DNA of 64,000 nt from Lumbricus rubellus (Eukaryota > Annelida > Clitellata > Crassiclitellata > Lumbricidae). A program made the position numbers and the translations under genes. The stretch covers positions 1,526,385 through 1,590,384 of the forward strand of contig OX243822.1 in NCBI GenBank assembly GCA_945859605.1, given 5' to 3'. Numbering within the stretch: position 1 is the stretch's first letter; every line of letters begins with the position of its first letter. Under the pieces are notes generated by a model. The model searched no databases. It saw nothing but the letters and a program-made list of their open reading frames with translations, and was not told where the DNA came from. Of the stretch, positions 1-9,428 are shown one piece after another.

Positions 1-150
1 TCGAGCCATAGGAACAATTAACCAGGTCACTATGCGTTGCTGAGCGAAGGAATCTATATGGCCTGGAATGGATAGCACAGGCATGCACACAAAGTTCCAT
101 TGTGCAAATCATCTGCTTGGAAATTCAGGTTCCATCACATCTCTATTTAA

Positions 151-440
151 CAGTGGTTTCCAGCCTGTTTGACTTGAGGGCCACCTTTTTCTAAGTTGGA
201 GAACACGAGAGCCACTTTTTATTAGTTGAAGTACATTAGGGGCCACAAGACTAAAATTTGACCAACTAAGCATATAAAATTGTTATAATTGAATGAAAGT
301 AGAATGTTTGATGTCGTTTATAGACGTTGGAATAAAATAATTTGCATTATAAAATAATTATGTGCTCTATCCTGTCCAAACTGCCAATTTTTCATATAAT
401 TTTTTGAGGCCTGGAGGGCCACGGGTTGGGAACCGCGGCT
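151..440. mobile_element. hAT-like MITE, decayed
   Basis: The left end reads CAGTGGTTTCCAGCC and the right end, reverse-complemented, reads CCGCGGTTCCCAACCC. Both then run into a shared GAGGGCCAC / GTGGCCCTC block, so the element has imperfect terminal inverted repeats of the CAG-GGTTC type common in hAT elements. The flanks CTATTTAA (143-150) and CTATATTA (about 441-448) could be a decayed 8-bp target duplication. There is no coding capacity. The edges are approximate. Confidence 0.45.
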
Positions 441-1371
441 CTATATTATATAGCGAAACAGTATCAGTACCGATTGAATAAATCCGCCACTGGTTACACT
501 CTGCCAGTGCCAGTCCCAAGCCTGGATAAAGAAGGAGGGCGTCGCTAATGATCTTTGTTATCACACAGTGACGTTAAACTACACATAATTATACTAGCAT
601 AGGCCTACTACAAATTGAAAATTATTAGACACCTTTATTTGATATGTTCATGTTGTTATGTAAACAAAACGATTTTAAAAAAATACACTCGAGTCTGTTA
701 CAGGCTACAGCATCATGTGTCTTTGCTCAGTGAACAGTTTTTAACCTAGTCCCCTTGCTTAGCCTTGCTAGAAGGCAGAGAAAAAATCCAGTTTCGATGG
801 GGGGGGTGTTATGTGCCGTGGACAAAACAGCGTTCGGCGGACAGACAGCCAGCCGCTGGTGCGCGTGGCTCTGATTTTTATCCTTGTCATCTTTATATTT
901 TTCTGATGATTTAAAAAAAATTATTTATAGTTCATATCCCAGTAGTAAAAATTATTATACAACTTTATTTCAGTTATTTACTTGGTTATGTAAGCGAAAC
1001 GACTTCAAGTTTCTGCTAATTTATCTGCTGATGACCTTCGTTTAGAATATCGTCTGATATCATGCTGTTTACAGTGGATAACTCCTTACTTTACATGTAA
1101 ATAACAACTGCAACATTTTTCAGGTGGACTATCATTCTTGAGGGTGGGGTAACCTGCCGCCCCTCCGAGAGTCTAGATTAAACACTGCTCAACGATAATA
1201 ATATTAAGTGAAAGTCATTAAAAACTCAGTCATAGCTTTCGTAAAGCCCAACTGTCGTAAACCAAAGAAACCCAATAAAATCGATTTTAAATTAGACACC
1301 TTTTAAACGCCTTTACATAATTCTACATTATACAAGCCTACTTCTCGTGTACTGCATTATATTCCGGGTAA
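441..1371. other. Non-coding stretch with one dispersed repeat copy
   Basis: No exon with splice signals or protein similarity is visible. Positions 485-575 carry a copy of an unclassified dispersed repeat (GCCAGTGCCAGTCCCAAGC...GGAGGGCG..GCTAATGATCTTTG) that recurs at 4243, 4393, 20865, 41885 and 48570. The motif TTAGACACCTTT (629-640 and 1293-1304) also recurs elsewhere in the window. Confidence 0.5.
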
Positions 1372-1675
1372 TTAGGGGAGGGTGCCCCAAGACGGGACGA
1401 TTCACAGTATTTGCTCCAAATCACCTTTGCTGATGATAATACATATTTGCAACTTCTTCCATCCTTTAAACTAATCCTTTAAGCACTACCTGGCATATCA
1501 CATGCAAGAAAACAATGCATGGTTCAGACGAGACAGCGAACTTTTGTTGACCTACAAATCGTCCCATCTTGGGCACAGGGGTGCCCAAGATGGGACACAG
1601 GAGTGCCCATGATGGGACATTAATTATATCAACTTCTCCCATGTTTAACATATTTATCTAATTAATCAACTCAAA

Positions 1676-2270
1676 AAGAATGATGATGCATGCATGCATA
1701 CATACATACACACATACAAACATACATAGTTTACATACGTACGTACATACATATATACAATGTCACACATACTTACATGCATGCATACATACAATGCATA
1801 CATACATGTATGTATGTATATGTGTAGGCCTATGCATGAGTATGTATGTATGTATGTATGTATGTATGTATGTATGTATGTATGTATGTATGTATGTATG
1901 TATGTATGTATGTATGTATGTATGTATGTATGTATGTATGTATGTATGTATGTATGTATGTATGTATGTATGTATGTATGTATGTATGTATGTATGTATG
2001 TATGCATGCATGCATGCATGCATGCATGCATGTATGTATGTATGTATGTATGTATGTACACACATACATACATACATACATACACAGTTTACATACGTAC
2101 GTACATACATATATATACAATGTCCACATACTTACATGCATGCATACATACAATGCATACATACATGTATGTATGTATATGTGTAGGCCTATGCATGAGT
2201 ATGTATGTATGTACAATTTTGTACATGTATGCATGCATGCATGCATGCATGTATGTATGTCCTTATTAAG
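1676..2270. repeat. (TATG)n / (CATG)n microsatellite
   Basis: This is a long tetranucleotide array with CATACA on its flanks and TATG in the centre. A block at about 1730-1840 recurs almost unchanged at about 2090-2200, so part of the array was duplicated. It lies inside the TIR element. Reading frames across it (MYVCMYVC and HTYIHTYI) are repeat artefacts. Confidence 0.9.
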
Positions 2271-2357
2271 AAGTTGCTTTACAGCATACAACTGGTATGC
2301 GACGTGTGCCCAAGACGGGACGTGTAGTTGTTACACAGTTCACCGTTGGAATATGAC

Positions 2358-2395
2358 GTGTGCCCAAGACGGGACGCGTCCCGTCTTGGGCACAC
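2358..2395. repeat. Perfect 38-bp palindrome inside the TIR transposon
   Basis: Two TIR-core copies meet head to head: GTGTGCCCAAGACGGGACG followed directly by its exact reverse complement, with no spacer. A single strand could fold into a 19-bp hairpin. Such internal subterminal repeats are usual transposase-binding sites in TIR elements, which is an inference here. Confidence 0.85.
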
Positions 2396-3002
2396 AAAGC
2401 ATGTCTCATCTTGTGCACTCTATGCGTGATATGTGAACACATAAATTTTTAATGTAACCACGACGTATTATCGCCCATCTCAAAATACATGCGTTAGGTA
2501 ACATAGTTTACTGTGTTTAGACACCAAACACGTTTCGAAATGTCTACGTGAAATGATGAGTTTGTGCGATTTTTTAAAATCAAAAAATCGTAAGCTTAGT
2601 AGCACAAAATGAAAAATGCTTATCTGCAAGTCGGATATGGTTAGCATAGAGACTGAAACTCGTGCATACATAGACAAGGTAATCGTCGATGCATTGAGTG
2701 CTAAAAAGAAATAAACGCGCAAAACGACTGCGAGAAAACTGAATCGTCTCATCTTGTGCACCGTCCCGTCTTGGGGCACCCTCCCCTAAGGTAGCGCAAC
2801 AAGGAGCAAGACAAGGCCAACGCTACCGGTTATTGTTATAAACGAAAGATGCCATTAACCAAATAAAGATATTAATAAAATTATATACGTTTTAAACGCT
2901 TTTAACTAAGACGACGACCGTTTGATGTTGTTGGCTACGGTCAAAGTGTGCTACGGTATCGTTAAACACTGGATCCATCCAGACTCAGTGTTCGCTCTGA
3001 CA

Positions 3003-3202
3003 NNNNNNNNNNNNNNNNNNNNNNNNNNNNNNNNNNNNNNNNNNNNNNNNNNNNNNNNNNNNNNNNNNNNNNNNNNNNNNNNNNNNNNNNNNNNNNNNNN
3101 NNNNNNNNNNNNNNNNNNNNNNNNNNNNNNNNNNNNNNNNNNNNNNNNNNNNNNNNNNNNNNNNNNNNNNNNNNNNNNNNNNNNNNNNNNNNNNNNNNNN
3201 NN
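3003..3202. other. Assembly gap (200 N)
   Basis: A run of exactly 200 N, which suggests a fixed-size scaffold gap. The next bases (3203-3330) are a GAAT/GAGT then TATG microsatellite, so the gap probably marks unresolved simple repeat. Confidence 0.97.
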
Positions 3203-3355
3203 GAATGAATGAAAGAATGAGCGAGTGAGTGAGTGAATGCTTAAATGAATGGATGTATGTATGTATGTATGTATGTATGTATGTATGTATGTATGTATGT
3301 ATGTATGTATGGATAGATGATTTAAATGAACAAATGAACGAAAGAATGAATGAAC
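3203..3355. repeat. GAAT and TATG microsatellites at gap edge
   Basis: GAATGAATGAAAGAATGAG and related repeats at 3203-3250 are followed by (TATG)n at 3253-3310 and more GAATG-like units to about 3355. No coding signal is seen. Confidence 0.85.
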
Positions 3356-3453
3356 CCAATGCATACTGAATATCACTTTCGATATTTATAAACAATTCGC
3401 GTAGGGGTCCTACATATTATTGACCCCAACCCAGAATCCCTCCTTCCACCCAC

Positions 3454-3547
3454 CTTAATGATTCCGCTGCTGTACCCGGCTGCAAGGAGTTTACCATCGG
3501 GGCTGTATTGGACACACATGACGTCACCGTCACCCTCACATCCATTG
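3454..3547 (-). CDS. Orphan exon of a WD40-repeat protein
   Basis: Read on the minus strand, a TTTCTAG acceptor precedes a 94-nt open exon that ends at AAG before a GTGGGTGG donor. It encodes a WD40 blade strand pattern (GDVMCVQYSPDGKLLAAG, then SSGIIKV across the junction). The other exons were not found; they may lie in or beyond the 200-N gap or outside the window. It does not join the other WD40 gene (39.4-51.0 kb). WD40 blades form a beta-propeller scaffold, but a single exon does not identify the protein. Splice phase is 2 in and 0 out. Confidence 0.6.
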
Positions 3548-4776
3548 CTAGAAAGAAATTTGAAATGAAAAACATACCAACAATGAAACTCTGACAGGTA
3601 ATAATATAAGGACAATATAAAGACACGAATTGTCGCTAAACAATATACATGTATGATGCAGCGAGCTTCTTAGACACCTTTAAATCGCTTGTACCCGACA
3701 CTATTTCACGTGAATTGTACATACAAAGTTAAGTTTGAATGATGCTTATGTCAACAAGATAATTGTGTTTGCAATTTCAAGTTAAAAAAAATTTCAATAT
3801 CTTCAATTCTGAATTTCATATTTCAAGCAAAGTTATAAGAAATTAAATAATCGTTTCGGACTAATGTCAGTCTATTTAACGCGGTGAATAGGCCTAGGCC
3901 TAAGCTGGTCTCTCTGACGTGGTTTTTCATGGGTGCTGAGAAATTCTCGGAGATAATTACATTGTTTGCATTACCTTATAGGCCTATAACGACTCCTAAA
4001 GCTGTGTTAATATAATCATTATTTTAAGATGTATCATTTATTAATTAAAATTACATTGCGTAAACAAGGTGTTTAATTTTAAAATGCAGCACAAGATGTT
4101 ACAAAGTCCAACTATACATGTAGTTTCGCTTTCTGCTTCTTGTCGTTTTATCAGTTTCTTCATTTTGGAGAAAAAAACACATTTTATTCCGTTTTCAGCG
4201 GTTTTTTACATAGATGATAAAACACGAATCAAATTAACTCCGTCACCAATCGTACTCTGTCAGTGCCAGACCCAAGTCTAGATATAGAGTAGGAGGGCAA
4301 TGCCAATCATGTTTGTTTTGACACGGTGTCTCTTAATCACTGCATGGTCATTCTATACAGGTGCACTGCATGCACATACATCATACATGCACAATGTACT
4401 CTGTGAGTGCCAGTTTGAAGTCTGGATAAAGGAGGAGGGTGACGCAGAGACACACAGAAAAACACAAGCGTACAAGCACACACACAAACGCACAAACACA
4501 GAGATAGGCAAACAGGCAGACATACACAGACAGAGAGACAGACAAAGGCAGAAAGAGAAGGAGAGACGCTGTCTTCAATTAAGAGCACATGTTTGCCAGC
4601 ACGCATGCGCATAAAATATACTCGATTCTTTCAATCAGATAATTAATCATTTTATCGATTGATTGAATGGTTTAAAAATCGATGAGCTAACCAATTCAAT
4701 CAATGTATACGAAAAGCAGATCCTGGCGAGCTGACCTTCCTTATCGAAAACCAGTACATGACATTAATTTTTAGCT
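3548..4776. other. Intergenic; two copies of a dispersed repeat
   Basis: No supported gene. Copies of the unclassified family with core CAGTGCCAG...GGAGGGC lie at 4243-4320 and 4393-4445. A GACACACA/CAGACAGA purine-rich patch lies at 4445-4570. The reading frame at 4300-4614 is low-complexity and has no recognisable domain. Confidence 0.5.
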
Positions 4777-5062
4777 TGCAGTTCCACACAAAATGTGCAG
4801 TTCTACATGTAGGCTAGATGGATTTTTGCAGATGTGCATCCATGGAAAATGATGGAAGCACTTCTGTTCAGACTATTCAGCAATAGAAATAGCATGGCTG
4901 CTTTAATTAAAGAAACCACAACTCCTTTTTTTCCATCCTCCATGGTAAATTACTTCCAACCGGAGAACATGTAATGACCATTTTTGCTAGTTTTAACTGT
5001 ACAGAAGTGCTTCTACAACTGCACAAATCCATTTAGAACTGCACATTTTGTGTACAACTGCA
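4777..5062. mobile_element. MITE with 34-bp imperfect TIRs
   Basis: The left end TGCAGTTCCACACAAAATGT continues GCAGTTCTACATG. The right end (5029-5062), reverse-complemented, reads TGCAGTTGTACACAAAATGT then GCAGTTCTAAATGG, giving about 30 of 34 matches. Much of the right half recurs at 48140-48310 and a short piece at 8800-8825, so this is a dispersed family. It has no coding capacity. The target duplication is not clear. Confidence 0.6.
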
Positions 5063-5149
5063 TGCATAATTTTATAGACCAACGCCGGACACCTCAGTTA
5101 TTTTCTATACGATTCTCATACTACCTAATTGGCCATCATACGCATGTAC

Positions 5150-5335
5150 TGATCATCATCATCGTTGTCGTCGTCATCATAATCATCGTCGTTGTCGTCA
5201 TCACCGTTATGATCATCGTCATCACCGTTATGATCATCGTCATCACCGTCGTCGTCATCATCATCATTGCCATGGTCATCGTCATCATCATCATAGTCGC
5301 TTCATCGTCGTTATCGTCATCGTCGTCGTCAATAA
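5150..5335. repeat. (TCATCG/TCGTCA)n trinucleotide repeat
   Basis: Imperfect ATC/GTC trinucleotide array immediately upstream of a LINE fragment. Confidence 0.85.
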
Positions 5336-5339
5336 CTTT

Positions 5340-6022
5340 AGACATCACTATTTCAAAAAGACAAAAGTTATGAAGATCAGTAAGGAAAAGGAAACAACTA
5401 TTTGTATAAAAATAAATGGAGAAGAAATAGAACAGGTGAAGGAATTCTGCTATTTGGGAAGCTTAATATCAAGCGATGCCAAATGTCATAGAGAGATAAG
5501 AAGAAGAATAGCAATGGGCAAAGAGGCATTCTTAAAAAGGAAAGAATTGCTAAGAGGAGGGCTAAATAGAAATCTGAAGAAAAGAATGGTCAAAACATTG
5601 ATATGGAGTGTGACGTTATATGGTGCAGAGACATGGACAATGAGAAAAGAAGGTGTGCAGAGGCTGGAAGCTTTTGAAATGTGGGTATATGGAGAAAGAT
5701 GGAGAAAATCAGTTGGACAAAGCACGTTTCAAATGAAGAAGTACTAATGATGGTAGAAGAGAAAAGATCTCTGCTGGACACAATAAAGATAAGACAAAAG
5801 AATTGGGTGGAACATTTACTAAGAGGTGACTCACTGCAGAAAGAAATAATTGAAGGAAGATTGGATGGAAAGAGGTGCAGAGGAAGGCCTAGACAAAAAC
5901 TGCTGGACGGGATGATGGAAGAAGGATACAGAGAACTGAAGGACATGGCACAACAGCGTGAAAAGTGGAAACATTGGACGTTTGGACCTGCCACTTGGCA
6001 GAGAACGTAAAGAAGAAGAATC
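5340..6022 (+). pseudogene. Non-LTR retrotransposon pol 3' fragment (copy A), frameshifted
   Basis: The translation carries the C-terminal part of an endonuclease/reverse-transcriptase LINE polyprotein. Visible motifs are EFCYLGSLIS, IRRRIAMGKEAF, LYGAETWTMRKE, then WTKHVSNEEVL and GKRCRGRPRQKLLDGM. The last two are in a different frame because of a two-base TA insertion near 5684-5690, seen by comparison with the copy at 46193-46620. The 5' part is missing. The 3' end runs AACGTAAAGAAGAAGAA, and both copies share this GAA-rich tail, so it is probably the true 3' terminus. It is not functional. Confidence 0.85.
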
Positions 6023-6071
6023 GTGCACGAGTATAATAGTCTAGTTTGAAAAATTGTTATAACTGTATATA

Positions 6072-6223
6072 GTATCGGAGGACAGAAGTATCGGTTAGGG
6101 TCAGATTAGGCGTTGTGAGGGTAGGTTACTGGTAGGTAAGATTAGGTGCGTGAGGATCGGTTAGGGTTAGGCCGTTAGGATTATGGTCAGTGTCGTCATT
6201 CGGTCCCCGATACTAAAGTTCCG
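6072..6223. mobile_element. Small TA-flanked MITE
   Basis: The left end is GTATCGGAGGACAGAA and the right end, reverse-complemented, is GTATCGGGGACCGAAT, each flanked by TA. The 152-bp interior contains TTAGG-like steps but no true telomere repeat. Non-coding. Confidence 0.5.
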
Positions 6224-6907
6224 TCGAAAAATTACTTTCACCAACAGCTAACCCTAGGCCTAACAGCAGACTAGAAAATAATACTTACAGCACTTCGACT
6301 ATTCGCAGATTACCCTCACAGTATGGCTGCTTTTCTTCTTCTTCTTCTTTGACCGTCCCAGCGCCATAGTCCGTCGATCCCTTCCGACCAAGGGGTATTA
6401 TCGTCCGGCCTCCGTCCCTCTCCGCCGCTTCCCTCTTTCCTCCATCAAATCCGTAAATCTTTTTCGACGCCTTAGAAGTAGGATTCAACGCAGCGAACAT
6501 GTCGATAGCACAAAATAAACGAAGTTTTTAGTAGAATAATAATTTTTAAATTGTACGACGACAAAGTCAACGCGAATAGTTTTTGTAAACTGACGCCGTC
6601 TGTAAATAAAACATTGACCGCCAGTCGGCGCCACAGATTATTTATATTTGCCGAGAGACAACACAAGGAGTATATATATCGGTCTCACTATAGAGTCTCT
6701 GCGCTCACACGATAATGTGTTTAGGCTACCTATACCATGGCTTTTAAAAAAGGCCTTCCGGGTACAGAACAAATATGCTGTTCAAATACCTCAAAGAATG
6801 ACTGCAAACGCACAGTAGTTTACATAGGAAGTAAATAATAGAAAACATTTATGATGCAAAGTTATACATGTCATGTCATGTCGCCATCGTCGCATCGCGA
6901 CGGTTGG

Positions 6908-7310
6908 CTACATGAATGGACCTTTAATGCCCAGAGTCTTCTGTTCCTTGTCGCGCTCATTTAAGTCAGAGCTTACAAGTCCTGTCCAGTTCAGGACGTT
7001 GTCGATCCAAGATATCCTCGGCCTTCCTCGTCCTCGGTTCCCCTCCACAAAACCCGTCATGATGCTGCTTTCGATGCTACCGTTTTGCTGTCTCATGATA
7101 TGACCAAAATATCGAAGTTTCCGAATTTTGGTGTGGGCCAATAGGCTAGTTCTCTTCTTGCTCCCGCTGACACATAGGGGCCTACACTTGTTCATTGGTC
7201 ATCATTTTAGTCCATGGAATTCTCAGCAGCTTTCTGATACAGTCTTGTTCTCAAATGCTTGAATTCGCTTTTCTTCATCCTTTTTCAGAGTCCATGCTAT
7301 CAACTCCTGG
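6908..7310 (-). pseudogene. LINE pol C-terminal fragment, second family
   Basis: Minus-strand translation gives KIRKLRYFGHIMR, EGNRGRGRPRISWIDN and VLNWTGL, which are typical of the RT C-terminal region of widespread animal LINEs. Further upstream (to about 7310) a decayed frame reads WTLKKDEEKRIQAFE with stops. It is distinct from copies A and B and is truncated at both ends. Confidence 0.7.
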
Positions 7311-7469
7311 TAAGGTTAGATTATGTGGCCTAGGTCGAGTATTGTAAGGACTGAGGTGTAACCTTTTGGGGAGGTGGGGAGGTCGTGATGAATGTGAAGA
7401 GGATTTAAGAGGAATAGGCTAGTAGATAGAGCGGAATTAAGAGCTATGATTAAAACCCACAATGCGGGG

Positions 7470-7545
7470 GCCCTGTAGCGCAATGGATAACACGCTGGCG
7501 TGTAATGCGAGAGGTAGTGTGTTCGAGCCCCCGTTGGGTGGATTT
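7470..7545 (+). other. tRNA-like sequence, probably a SINE head or relic
   Basis: Contains a box-A-like TAGCGCAATGG and a box-B-like GTTCGAGCC at normal spacing, with GTGTAAT in the anticodon-loop position. The D, anticodon and T stems pair poorly, so it is not a credible functional tRNA. Confidence 0.3.
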
Positions 7546-7559
7546 GATTTGTAGGCTAC

Positions 7560-8045
7560 TATTAGCACCATTGTAATTGCAAAGCTGTCTGCTCAGTTGG
7601 TAGTTAAATTTAATTAAGATTACTGCATAACTTGTAAAATGTAAAGCGCAGTGCGTCTTGCCGGCGTTTAAAAGATTATTTTTTATTATTTTTTTAATGT
7701 TAAACTAATGAGAACCATGTTTTATATTATTTATGTTTGTCAACGAAGCAACTGTCCTACGAGTGTTATCTTGTTTCATTCGCTAGATGTTGCTGCAAGC
7801 ACCTTATAATTACCAGCAAAGATTCATCGGCTTTCGATAGATGGCGATCTCCTGCTGAAATTTCTAGTATTTGATCTGTTGAATCAGAGAAAAACAACGC
7901 GGCATTGACAGTGAGTCGGTGATTGGCTGCGCGTTTGACCTGACTTGACCCAATTAAAAAACAAGCATTAATTTTCCACGAAGATATTGACCTAGTTAAT
8001 ACTAATACCAAAAAATGACGCTGTCTTCGCCGGCTTAGCGGCTTG
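7560..8045. other. No gene seen; isolated CGCTAGATG motifs
   Basis: AT-rich non-coding sequence. Positions 7778-7792 (CATTCGCTAGATGTT) and 7838-7850 (TCGATAGATGGCG) resemble the core of the 73-bp satellite at 31-38 kb. No exon is recognised. Confidence 0.4.
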
Positions 8046-8049
8046 GCTA

Positions 8050-8125
8050 CTTCGTGTAAATCAATTGGTAGATTGTCAGACTTCTAATCTGGAGGAGTGG
8101 GTTCAAATCCCACCTCGATCCTTCG
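8050..8125 (+). tRNA. tRNA-Arg(TCT)-like, acceptor stem broken
   Basis: The D arm (AATC/GATT), the anticodon arm with loop CTTCTAA (anticodon TCT) and the T arm (GTGGG TTCAAAT CCCAC) all pair well. The 5' strand (CTTCGTG) does not pair with the 3' acceptor strand CTCGATC, so this is more likely a tRNA pseudogene or SINE head than a working gene. A tRNA scan would settle it. Confidence 0.4.
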
Positions 8126-8480
8126 CCAACCGCGCCGCCCGGCTTTTTTTTAACAAAGAGCAAGGCAACTGCACGTACATAACGGTTGACCTAATTTTTT
8201 AGCGACTTATTTGCTCGGATACACAATGCTCAAAGTATAAAAAGAATTAGTTGGACGCTCCTTAGCCTACTCTTCCAGGTGATGCTGGCCTAACAAGTGG
8301 TAGGGGCAATCCACGTATTTTATACACCCTTACACGGTACACCGACCCATACGCACCCGCAGTTTGCTAACCCACCTATGCGTACGTGTAAACTTCTAAC
8401 CCCTCCCCACCCTTTCAAAGCTAAAGTCACTTATAAAACATGTAGGCCTATTTTACCGCTTGCAATTTATAGGCTATTAT

Positions 8481-8658
8481 CATGGGCGGAGTTTATCAGG
8501 GGCTAGGGGAGCTAAGCCCCAAACTTGCCCCAAGAAGACCCAGATTCAACTTTTTACAATGAAAATGGTATCCTTTTTCCGGGTTAGCCACTTAGCCCCT
8601 CTAAAAAGGCCCAGACTTGGGGTTAGCCCCCAAGAACGGAAACCAAACTCCGCCCATG
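8481..8658. mobile_element. 178-bp hAT-type MITE with exact 8-bp TSD
   Basis: The terminal repeats are CATGGGCGGAGTTT on the left and its exact complement on the right. A second inverted block lies inside (GGGGCTAGG...AAGCCCC / GGGGGCTAACCCC). The element is flanked by a perfect 8-bp direct repeat GCTATTAT (8473-8480 and 8659-8666). An 8-bp duplication is the hAT hallmark. Non-coding and apparently fairly young. Confidence 0.85.
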
Positions 8659-8666
8659 GCTATTAT

Positions 8667-9428
8667 TTATTTTTTGTCAAACATTATATTTAAGCTAAGC
8701 CTAATAATATCATCGAACGTTCAAATTAGGTTACTATAATTTATAAACATTACTTCACAGTGTTTTTTTACCAGTCACGCTGCCAGGGTTGTTTTTAAGG
8801 AATTTTTAGAACTGCACAACCAGAGGTCGGCCGATTAAGGACGAAAGAAATTACATTTCTCGAGTACTTTACATATACTCGACAATTGCCCCTCATTCTG
8901 CTTCCATCCAGTTGATTGAATTGTTATTTTCTTTACCATTTCTTATTATTTTAAAATAAAAATGGTTTAACCTTAACAGATTTTCAGTTGCACCCTCTTG
9001 ACCTCATTAACAGATCGTGGTTCAGACGACTTCCGGTTTGGTTTCATGCCAAAATAAAATAACTAAAACGTCTGATTTAAGATTTATTAATTTACCAATT
9101 AACTCTACTAGCAAATTTATAATTTATCGATTCGACGCTGTAAGTGTCTTTTTTGATTATCAAATAGCGTAGCTGTTTTCTTGATGCGTTTGAAGTTAAG
9201 TTGTTAAACGTGCGATGTCGGTTTGTGATCACCGTTTTAAATTCGGGTTTTCATTGTATGATTGCCACACACGTTTTTACTTAGCTTAGAAATGCGTTGT
9301 GCTACGTTTGTGAATAAGAATCGTCTCTGATTGGTGTGCACTGTGGTAGGGGCTTTATAAATTTAGAGATACTTGTAATACGATAAATATCTGTACAACG
9401 TTTTGTGTGTGCTTTGAAAGGTGTCAAG
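8667..9428. promoter_or_regulatory. 5' flank of the RFX gene
   Basis: No exon is visible. A short piece of the 4777-5062 MITE family lies at about 8790-8825. TTATAAAT at 9354-9361 lies about 70 bp upstream of the RFX start codon and could be a TATA-like element. No other promoter element can be claimed. Confidence 0.35.

Larger units (their letters stand above)
1372..2789. mobile_element. Non-autonomous DNA transposon with perfect 28-bp TIRs
   Basis: Positions 1372-1399 and 2762-2789 are perfect inverted repeats of 28 bp, starting TTAGGGGAGGGTGCCCCAAG. If the outer TA is the target duplication, the element proper starts GGGGAGGGTG, as in Tc1/mariner-like TA insertions. Subterminal copies of the TIR core (TGCCCAAGACGGGAC and its complement) recur near 1559-1620, 2305 and 2358-2395. 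The interior is non-coding and holds a large TATG/CATG microsatellite. No transposase is encoded. Confidence 0.75.

Noticed and set aside
2922..3002. Possible exon reading KVCYGIVKHWIHPDSVFALT before the gap
   Set aside because: No recognisable domain, no clear acceptor, and the donor side is lost in the N run.
6090..6190. GGTTAGGG-like stretch resembling telomere repeat
   Set aside because: Units are irregular (TTAGGC, TTAGGT, TTAGGG mixed with other sequence) and lie inside a small TA-flanked MITE.
7470..7545. Functional tRNA gene
   Set aside because: Boxes A and B are present but stems do not pair; kept only as a tRNA-like relic.
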